NCBI RefSeq assembly: GCF_003332275.1
Contig: NZ_QOVA01000003.1
Location: 310,001-374,000 of the forward strand
Length of the DNA: 64,000 nt
Source: Edaphovirga cremea
GTDB taxonomy: Bacteria; Pseudomonadota; Gammaproteobacteria; Enterobacterales; Enterobacteriaceae
Direction: 5' to 3'
Below are positions 57,920 through 64,000 of the stretch, in pieces. Position 1 is the stretch's first letter, and every line of letters starts with the position of its first letter. A model generated the notes under the pieces. The model did not search any database and was not told where the DNA came from. It saw nothing but the letters and a program-made list of their open reading frames with translations. The translations under genes were made by a program, and so were the position numbers.

Positions 57920-60583
57920 ATGTCAGATCGTTTAAATAATGACGTGGATCCGATCGAAACCCGCGACTGGCTGCAGGCGATCGAATCGGTCATCCGTGAA
58001 GAGGGTGTTGAGCGCGCTCAGTTCCTGATTGATCAGGTTCTTGGCGAAGCCCGCAAAGGTGGCGTCAGTGTTGCAGCAGGTGCAGCAGCACGTAACTACG
58101 TTAACACCATCGCAGTGGAAGACGAGCCGGAGTACCCGGGCAACCTGGATCTGGAGCGTCGCATTCGTTCGGTTATCCGCTGGAATGCCGTGATGACCGT
58201 GCTGCGCGCGTCTAAAAAAGATCTGGATCTGGGTGGCCACATGGCATCTTTCCAATCTTCCGCGACGTTCTATGAAGTGTGTTTCAACCACTTCTTCCGT
58301 GCGCGCAATGATAAAGACGGTGGCGATCTGGTTTACTTCCAGGGTCATATCTCTCCGGGCGTGTATGCCCGTGCTTTCCTTGAAGGTCGTTTGACCGAAG
58401 ACCAGATGAATAACTTCCGTCAGGAAGTTCACGGTAAAGGTCTGTCGTCTTATCCGCACCCGAAATTGATGCCTGAATTCTGGCAGTTCCCGACCGTTTC
58501 CATGGGTCTGGGCCCGATCAGCGCCATCTATCAGGCTAAGTTCCTGAAATACCTGGAACACCGTGGTCTGAAAGATACCTCAGCACAGACCGTTTACGCG
58601 TTCCTGGGTGATGGTGAAATGGATGAGCCAGAATCCAAAGGGGCGATCACCATCGCTACCCGTGAGAAGCTGGACAACCTGGTCTTCGTCATCAACTGTA
58701 ACCTGCAACGTCTGGATGGCCCGGTCACCGGTAACGGCAAGATCATCAACGAACTGGAAGGCATCTTCAGCGGCGCCGGTTGGAATGTGATTAAGGTGAT
58801 CTGGGGCAGTCGTTGGGATGAACTGCTGCGTAAAGACACCAGCGGTAAACTGATCCAACTGATGAATGAAACCGTCGACGGTGACTATCAGACGTTCAAA
58901 TCGAAAAATGGCGCGTATGTTCGTGAGCACTTCTTCGGTAAATTCCCAGAAACCGCTGCACTGGTCAAAGACCTCAGCGACGATGACATCTGGGCATTGA
59001 ACCGTGGCGGTCACGATCCGAAGAAAGTCTTTGCTGCACTGAAAAAAGCGCAGGACACCAAAGGCCAGCCAACCGTTATCCTGGCGCACACCATCAAGGG
59101 TTACGGCATGGGTGTCACCGCGGAAGGCATGAACATTGCCCACCAGGTGAAGAAAATGAACATGGACGGCGTGCGTTACTTCCGCGATCGTTTCAATGTT
59201 CCAGTCGCTGATGACGCGGTTGAAAAACTGCCGTACATCACCTTCGAAGAAGGTTCCGAAGAGCACAAATACCTGCATGAACGCCGCAAAGCGCTCAAAG
59301 GTTATCTGCCGACCCGCCTGAAGTCTTTCACTCAGGAACTGGAACTGCCAAAACTGGAAGATTTCTCCCAGTTGCTGGAAGAACAGAAGAAAGAAATTTC
59401 CACCACTATCGCTTTCGTGCGTGTGCTGAACGTCATGCTGAAGAATGAGTCGATCAAGGATCGCCTGGTTCCAATCATTGCTGACGAAGCGCGTACTTTC
59501 GGTATGGAAGGTCTTTTCCGTCAAATTGGTATCTACAGCCCGAACGGCCAGCAATATACGCCGCAGGACCGTGAGCAGGTTGCTTACTACAAAGAAGACG
59601 AAAAAGGTCAGATTCTGCAAGAAGGGATCAACGAACTGGGTGCCGCCTCTTCCTGGCTGGCCGCAGCGACCTCTTATAGCACCAACGATTTGCCAATGAT
59701 TCCGTTCTACATCTACTACTCGATGTTCGGTTTCCAACGTATTGGCGATTTGTGCTGGGCAGCGGGCGACCAACAGGCGCGTGGCTTCCTGATCGGCGGC
59801 ACGTCCGGTCGTACCACCCTGAACGGTGAAGGTCTGCAGCATGAAGATGGTCACAGCCATATCCAGTCACTGACCATTCCAAACTGTATTTCTTACGATC
59901 CAGCCTATGCCTATGAAGTTGCTGTCATTATGCATGATGGTCTGGAGCGTATGTACGGCAAGGCGCAGGAAAATATCTACTACTACCTGACCACACTGAA
60001 CGAAAACTACCATATGCCAGCCATGCCGGAAGGCGCTGAAGAAGGTATCCGCAAAGGTATTTACAAGCTGGAAACCATCGAAGGCAGCAAAGGTAAGGTT
60101 CAACTGCTGGGCTCGGGTTCTATCCTGCGCCACGTCCGTGAAGCGGCTGAAATCCTGGCGAAGGATTACGGTGTCGGTTCTGACGTTTACAGTGTGACCT
60201 CGTTCACCGAACTGGCGCGTGATGGCCAGGACTGCGAGCGCTGGAACATGTTGCACCCAAGCGAAGAGCCACGCGTACCGTACGTCGCGCAAGTGATGAA
60301 CGACGCACCGGCAGTCGCGTCTACCGACTACATGAAGTTGTTCGCTGAGCAAATCCGTAACTTCATCCCGGCGAGCGATTTCCGTGTTCTGGGTACTGAC
60401 GGTTTTGGTCGTTCAGACAGCCGTGAGAACCTGCGTCATCACTTCGAAGTTGATTCTTCTTATGTAGTGGTTGCGGCACTGGGTGAACTGGCTAAACGCG
60501 GTGAGATCGAGACTAAAGTAGTTGCAGAAGCAATTACCAAGTTCGGCATCGATGCTGACAAAGTTAACCCGCGTCTGGCTTAA
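57920..60583 (+). CDS. aceE: Pyruvate dehydrogenase E1 component
   Basis: Homodimeric TPP-dependent decarboxylase of the pyruvate dehydrogenase complex, feeding acetyl groups to AceF lipoyl domains. The 887 residues (E. coli length) have the TPP/Mg motif GDGEMDEPE from G230 ending at NCNLQRLDGP, the first domain HFFRARNDKDGGDLVYFQGH, and the C-terminal TDGFGRSDSRENLRHHFEV. GATAAGGA precedes the ATG. It lies 182 bases after pdhR, with its own leader containing a hairpin. Confidence 0.98.
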   Translation: MSDRLNNDVDPIETRDWLQAIESVIREEGVERAQFLIDQVLGEARKGGVSVAAGAAARNYVNTIAVEDEPEYPGNLDLERRIRSVIRWNAVMTVLRASKKDLDLGGHMASFQSSATFYEVCFNHFFRARNDKDGGDLVYFQGHISPGVYARAFLEGRLTEDQMNNFRQEVHGKGLSSYPHPKLMPEFWQFPTVSMGLGPISAIYQAKFLKYLEHRGLKDTSAQTVYAFLGDGEMDEPESKGAITIATREKLDNLVFVINCNLQRLDGPVTGNGKIINELEGIFSGAGWNVIKVIWGSRWDELLRKDTSGKLIQLMNETVDGDYQTFKSKNGAYVREHFFGKFPETAALVKDLSDDDIWALNRGGHDPKKVFAALKKAQDTKGQPTVILAHTIKGYGMGVTAEGMNIAHQVKKMNMDGVRYFRDRFNVPVADDAVEKLPYITFEEGSEEHKYLHERRKALKGYLPTRLKSFTQELELPKLEDFSQLLEEQKKEISTTIAFVRVLNVMLKNESIKDRLVPIIADEARTFGMEGLFRQIGIYSPNGQQYTPQDREQVAYYKEDEKGQILQEGINELGAASSWLAAATSYSTNDLPMIPFYIYYSMFGFQRIGDLCWAAGDQQARGFLIGGTSGRTTLNGEGLQHEDGHSHIQSLTIPNCISYDPAYAYEVAVIMHDGLERMYGKAQENIYYYLTTLNENYHMPAMPEGAEEGIRKGIYKLETIEGSKGKVQLLGSGSILRHVREAAEILAKDYGVGSDVYSVTSFTELARDGQDCERWNMLHPSEEPRVPYVAQVMNDAPAVASTDYMKLFAEQIRNFIPASDFRVLGTDGFGRSDSRENLRHHFEVDSSYVVVAALGELAKRGEIETKVVAEAITKFGIDADKVNPRLA

Positions 60584-60598
60584 GAGGGACAAAATAAA

Positions 60599-62485
60599 AT
60601 GGCTAACGAAATCAACGTACCGGACATCGGTGCAGATGAAGTGGAAGTCACCGAAATTTTGGTGAAAGTGGGCGACAAAGTTGATGTTGAACAGTCGCTG
60701 ATCACCGTTGAAGGTGACAAGGCTTCCATGGAAGTTCCCTCCCCACAAGCGGGTGTGGTGAAAGAGATCAAAGTGTCTGTCGGCGACAAAGTTGAGACCG
60801 GCAAACTGATCATGGTATTCGAATCCGCCGACGCTGCACCCGCCAAGGCTGAAGAGAAACCGGCTGAGAAGAAAGCGGAAGAGAAAACTGCCGCAGCCTC
60901 AAGCGAAAGCAAAGAAGTCAACGTGCCGGATATCGGCGGTGACGAAGTCGAAGTGACCGAAGTGATGGTGAAAGTCGGCGACAAAGTTGAAGCGGAACAG
61001 CCCCTGATCACCGTTGAAGGCGACAAAGCCTCAATGGAAGTTCCGGCACCGTTTGCAGGCACCGTGAAAGAGATCAAAATCAGTTCTGGCGACAAAGTCA
61101 GCACCGGCTCCCTGATCATGGTGTTTGAAGTTGCCGGTTCAGGTTCTTCTGCACCAGCAAAAGAAGAGAGCAAATCTGAAGCCGCCGCTCCGGCTGCCCA
61201 GGGTGGTTCTGCCAGCAAAGAAGTCAACGTGCCGGATATCGGCGGTGATGAAGTCGAAGTGACCGACGTGATGGTGAAAGTCGGTGACAAAGTCGCTGCT
61301 GAGCAATCACTGATCACCGTTGAAGGCGACAAAGCCTCGATGGAAGTTCCGGCTCCGTTTGCGGGTACCGTGAAAGAGATCAAAATCAGTACTGGCGACA
61401 AAGTCAGCACCGGTTCCCTGATCATGGTGTTCGAAGTGGAAGGCGCTGCGCCTGCCCCGGCGAAGAAAGAAGAGTCCGCGGCGCCAGCCAAAGCTGAGCA
61501 AAAAGCGGCTGCTCCTGCTACTGCCAAGGCAGAAAGCAAAGGCGAGTTCGCTGAGAACGATGCCTATGTGCATGCGACTCCGGTCATCCGCCGTCTGGCG
61601 CGTGAGTTCGGTGTAAACCTGGCGAAAGTGAAGGGCACCGGTCGTAAAGGCCGTATCCTGCGCGAAGACGTTCAGGCTTACGTGAAAGACGCGGTTAAGC
61701 GTGCTGAAGCGCCTGCTGCTGCTGCCACCGGTGGTGGTTTGCCGGGCATGCTGCCCTGGCCGAAAGTTGATTTCAGCAAGTTTGGTGAGATCGAAGAAGT
61801 CGAACTGGGCCGCATCCAGAAAATCTCTGGCGCCAACCTGAGTCGTAACTGGGTGATGATCCCGCACGTTACGCAGTTTGATGAAACAGATATCACGGAT
61901 GTCGAAGCTTTCCGTAAGCAGCAGAATGCTGAAGCAGAGAAGAGAAAATCGGATGTGAAAATCACGCCGCTGGTCTTCCTGATGAAAGCTGCTGCCAAGG
62001 CGCTCGAAGAGTTCCCACGCTTCAACAGCTCAATCTCTGAAGATGGTCAGAAACTGACCCTGAAGAAATACATCAATATCGGTGTGGCAGTTGATACGCC
62101 GAACGGCTTGGTTGTTCCGGTGTTCCGCGATGTAAACAAGAAAGGTATCGTTGAGCTTTCCCGTGAGCTGGCTGTGATCTCCAAGAAAGCGCGCGACGGC
62201 AAACTGACGGCGTCTGACATGCAGGGCGGCTGTTTCACCATTTCCAGCCTCGGTGGTATCGGCGGTACGGCGTTTACGCCAATCGTCAATGCGCCGGAAG
62301 TGGCCATTCTGGGCGTGTCCAAATCGTCCATGAAGCCAGTCTGGAACGGTAAAGAGTTTGCCCCACGTCTGATGCTGCCTCTGTCACTCTCCTTCGACCA
62401 TCGTGTTATTGATGGTGCGGCGGGTGCACGTTTCGCGGCCTATATTGGCACAGTGATGTCTGATATCCGTCGTCTGGTGATGTAA
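60599..62485 (+). CDS. aceF: Pyruvate dehydrogenase E2 (dihydrolipoamide acetyltransferase)
   Basis: Core of the pyruvate dehydrogenase complex. The 628 residues comprise three lipoyl domains with attachment lysines K41, K143 and K245 in EGDKASMEV, Ala/Pro-rich linkers, a peripheral-subunit-binding domain (about 322-361, [28 protein letters not shown]), and the catalytic domain ending with HRVIDGAAG, active-site H601 and D605. It starts 15 bases after aceE with GAGGGA upstream. A long antisense frame in this gene is an artefact of its repeats. Confidence 0.98.
   Translation: MANEINVPDIGADEVEVTEILVKVGDKVDVEQSLITVEGDKASMEVPSPQAGVVKEIKVSVGDKVETGKLIMVFESADAAPAKAEEKPAEKKAEEKTAAASSESKEVNVPDIGGDEVEVTEVMVKVGDKVEAEQPLITVEGDKASMEVPAPFAGTVKEIKISSGDKVSTGSLIMVFEVAGSGSSAPAKEESKSEAAAPAAQGGSASKEVNVPDIGGDEVEVTDVMVKVGDKVAAEQSLITVEGDKASMEVPAPFAGTVKEIKISTGDKVSTGSLIMVFEVEGAAPAPAKKEESAAPAKAEQKAAAPATAKAESKGEFAENDAYVHATPVIRRLAREFGVNLAKVKGTGRKGRILREDVQAYVKDAVKRAEAPAAAATGGGLPGMLPWPKVDFSKFGEIEEVELGRIQKISGANLSRNWVMIPHVTQFDETDITDVEAFRKQQNAEAEKRKSDVKITPLVFLMKAAAKALEEFPRFNSSISEDGQKLTLKKYINIGVAVDTPNGLVVPVFRDVNKKGIVELSRELAVISKKARDGKLTASDMQGGCFTISSLGGIGGTAFTPIVNAPEVAILGVSKSSMKPVWNGKEFAPRLMLPLSLSFDHRVIDGAAGARFAAYIGTVMSDIRRLVM
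60602..61439 (+). repeat. Three tandem lipoyl-domain repeats in aceF
   Basis: Three copies at a period of about 306 bases (102 codons). Copies 2 (60911-61133) and 3 (61217-61439) are almost identical at the DNA level, including synonymous positions, whereas copy 1 (from 60602) is more diverged. Confidence 0.9.
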
Positions 62486-62493
62486 TCGCCAAG

Positions 62494-62519
62494 GCCGGCC
62501 CATGTGGCCGGCTTTGTTG
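62494..62519 (+). terminator. Weak terminator/attenuator after aceF
   Basis: GCCGGCC-catgt-GGCCGGC followed by TTTGTTGT: seven-base G+C arms but an interrupted T run, so partial readthrough into lpdA is likely. Confidence 0.6.
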
Positions 62520-62657
62520 TAACCGTAACAGCGTTGCAACAGAACAGGCGATGAGCCGGATGCGGTATTACTGATATTTACACCGACCTTGTTGTACTTG
62601 TTACATGAGTCGACAAGGTTGTTGAGACACTCGTCACCCGAACATGCTTTTCAGAAT

Positions 62658-62675
62658 ATTAACAATTCTGTAAAC
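62658..62675 (-). promoter_or_regulatory. ArcA-like site upstream of lpdA
   Basis: On the minus strand GTTTACAGAATTGTTAAT: direct GTTTA and GTTAA units 11 bases apart, as in ArcA boxes. E. coli lpdA has its own ArcA-repressed promoter here. Only a weak match; no scoring was done. Confidence 0.35.
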
Positions 62676-62774
62676 TGCTCGCGGTGTAAGCGTCCCGGTG
62701 GAAAAAGGGCGTTGTCAATTTTAGAGCTACAAAAATGACGTCTGACCCGCCGGACAAACAAATATGAGGTCATG

Positions 62775-64000
62775 ATGAGTACTGAAATTAAAACTCAGGT
62801 CGTGGTACTTGGGGCAGGCCCGGCAGGTTACTCTGCCGCCTTTCGTTGCGCTGATTTAGGTCTTGAAACCGTTCTGGTTGAGCGTTTCTCCACGTTGGGC
62901 GGGGTTTGCCTGAATGTGGGTTGTATCCCTTCCAAAGCTCTGCTGCACGTGGCGAAAGTTATCTCTGAAGCCAAAGCACTGGAAGAACATGGCATCATCT
63001 TTGGTGAGCCAAAAACAGACATTGACAAAGTCCGTCTCTGGAAAGAAAAAGTCATCAACCAGTTGACCGGTGGTCTGGCTGGCATGGCAAAAGGCCGCAA
63101 AGTGAAAGTGGTGACTGGCCAGGGTAAATTTACCGGTGCCAATACTCTGGAAGTGACCGGTGAAAACGGGACGACTATTGTTAACTTCGACAATGCCATC
63201 ATCGCAGCGGGCTCCCGTCCGATCCAATTGCCATTTATTCCTCATGATGACCCGCGTGTATGGGACTCTACCGATGCACTGGAGCTGAAAACCGTTCCGG
63301 AACGTATGCTGGTTATGGGTGGCGGTATTATCGGTCTGGAAATGGGTACCGTTTATCACGCGCTGGGCTCCAAGATTGACGTGGTCGAAATGTTTGACCA
63401 GGTTATCCCGGCTGCCGACAAAGACGTGGTAAAAGTGTTCACCAAGCGTATCAGCAAGCAATTCAACCTGATGCTGGAAACCAAAGTGACCGCAGTAGAA
63501 GCCAAAGAAGATGGCATCTATGTGACCATGGAAGGTAAAAAGGCCCCGGCTGAACCGCAACGTTACGATGCCGTGCTGGTGGCAATTGGCCGTGTGCCAA
63601 ATGGCAAACTGCTGGATGCCGGTCAGGCTGGCGTTGAAGTTGATGACCGTGGTTTCATCCACGTCGACAAACAAATGCGCTCCAACGTACCGCACATCTA
63701 CGCGATCGGCGATATCGTCGGTCAGCCAATGCTGGCGCACAAAGGTGTTCATGAAGGTCACGTCGCGGCAGAAGTTATCTCTGGCAAGAAACACTACTTT
63801 GACCCGAAAGTGATCCCATCTATCGCGTACACCGAACCAGAAGTTGCCTGGGTTGGTCTGACTGAAAAAGAAGCGAAAGAAAAAGGTATCAGCTATGAAA
63901 CTGCCACCTTCCCGTGGGCAGCGTCTGGCCGTGCTATCGCTTCCGATTGTGCAGACGGCATGACCAAACTGATTTTCGACAAAGAGTCTCACCGTGTCAT
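62775..64000 (+). CDS. lpdA: Dihydrolipoamide dehydrogenase (E3), 3' end cut by window edge
   Basis: FAD/NAD oxidoreductase shared by the pyruvate and 2-oxoglutarate dehydrogenase complexes and the glycine cleavage system. 408 full codons are visible of about 475. FAD-binding GAGPAGYSAA (13-22), redox-active C45 and C50 in GGVCLNVGCIPSK, NAD-binding MGGGIIGLEMG, and the second FAD motif AIGDIVGQPMLAHKG are present. Start is the second of two adjacent ATGs (62772, 62775), to match MSTEIKTQVVVLG; GAGG lies upstream. It has its own leader of 289 bases after aceF. Confidence 0.97.
   Translation, partial: MSTEIKTQVVVLGAGPAGYSAAFRCADLGLETVLVERFSTLGGVCLNVGCIPSKALLHVAKVISEAKALEEHGIIFGEPKTDIDKVRLWKEKVINQLTGGLAGMAKGRKVKVVTGQGKFTGANTLEVTGENGTTIVNFDNAIIAAGSRPIQLPFIPHDDPRVWDSTDALELKTVPERMLVMGGGIIGLEMGTVYHALGSKIDVVEMFDQVIPAADKDVVKVFTKRISKQFNLMLETKVTAVEAKEDGIYVTMEGKKAPAEPQRYDAVLVAIGRVPNGKLLDAGQAGVEVDDRGFIHVDKQMRSNVPHIYAIGDIVGQPMLAHKGVHEGHVAAEVISGKKHYFDPKVIPSIAYTEPEVAWVGLTEKEAKEKGISYETATFPWAASGRAIASDCADGMTKLIFDKESHRV

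Noticed and set aside
58580-59860. A 426-residue minus-strand open frame in aceE
   Set aside because: Antisense shadow caused by codon bias of a highly expressed gene; no homology or ribosome site.
60580-61539. A 319-residue minus-strand open frame across aceF, rich in Ser, Thr, Ala and Leu with repeated motifs
   Set aside because: It is the antisense of the three lipoyl repeats and mirrors their period; the plus-strand gene is certain.
62856-63992. A 378-residue minus-strand open frame in lpdA
   Set aside because: Antisense shadow of lpdA, with His/Phe-rich sequence typical of such frames.

Overview
The window is a 64-kb stretch of an enterobacterial chromosome (order Enterobacterales). 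Gene order and protein sequences follow the Escherichia coli leu / ilvIH / mra-fts / pdh region almost gene for gene. Three features place it outside Escherichia/Salmonella: a FadD15-type acyl-CoA synthetase gene between leuO and ilvI, a DciA-like (DUF721) gene between lpxC and secM, and an SgrT longer than the 43-residue E. coli protein. A Pectobacteriaceae- or Yersiniaceae-like plant- or insect-associated genus is plausible, but the window alone does not settle the genus. I see no prophage, insertion sequence, CRISPR array, rRNA or tRNA.

Layout. 1-2.4 kb: polB (DNA polymerase II), lacking its last codons at the window edge, with a LexA-type box upstream. 2.5-6.7 kb: a DedA-family membrane protein gene (yabI), then the thiamine ABC importer thiBPQ on the minus strand under a TPP riboswitch. 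6.7-10.1 kb: the sugar-phosphate stress module sgrR, sgrS/sgrT and setA. 10.1-16.7 kb: leuABCD with its leader peptide leuL and attenuator, then leuO on the plus strand. 16.6-21.5 kb: an array of four 18-bp repeats, the acyl-CoA synthetase and ilvIH. 21.6-22.8 kb: cra. 23.4-41.4 kb: the division and cell-wall (dcw) cluster mraZ-rsmH-ftsL-ftsI-murE-murF-mraY-murD-ftsW-murG-murC-ddlB-ftsQ-ftsA-ftsZ-lpxC. 41.4-45.7 kb: the DciA-like gene, secM-secA and mutT. 45.8-47.4 kb: coaE-zapD-yacG. 47.7-53.1 kb: guaC, the type IV pilus genes ppdD-hofB-hofC, and nadC. 53.2-56.4 kb: ampDE and aroP. 56.8-64 kb: pdhR-aceE-aceF-lpdA; lpdA runs off the edge.

How the genes work together. The dcw cluster makes UDP-MurNAc-pentapeptide (MurC-F, Ddl), lipid I and II (MraY, MurG) and the septal machine (FtsA, Z, Q, L, I, W); most neighbours overlap or nearly touch. 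LpxC starts lipid A synthesis and SecA drives export under SecM control. AmpD/AmpE tie into wall recycling. The leu, ilvIH and pdh genes connect pyruvate to branched-chain amino acids and acetyl-CoA. Recognisable cis-elements include the THI riboswitch, leu attenuator, MraZ-type TGGGG repeats, paired TyrR boxes at aroP, a perfect PdhR operator plus a second PdhR-like site, the secM arrest motif and the sgrS ptsG-pairing seed. The window is mostly conserved core genome, and I found no clear undescribed multigene system. The less ordinary signals are the DciA-like gene, the leuO 3' repeat array, an altered SecM arrest peptide and several unassigned hairpins.
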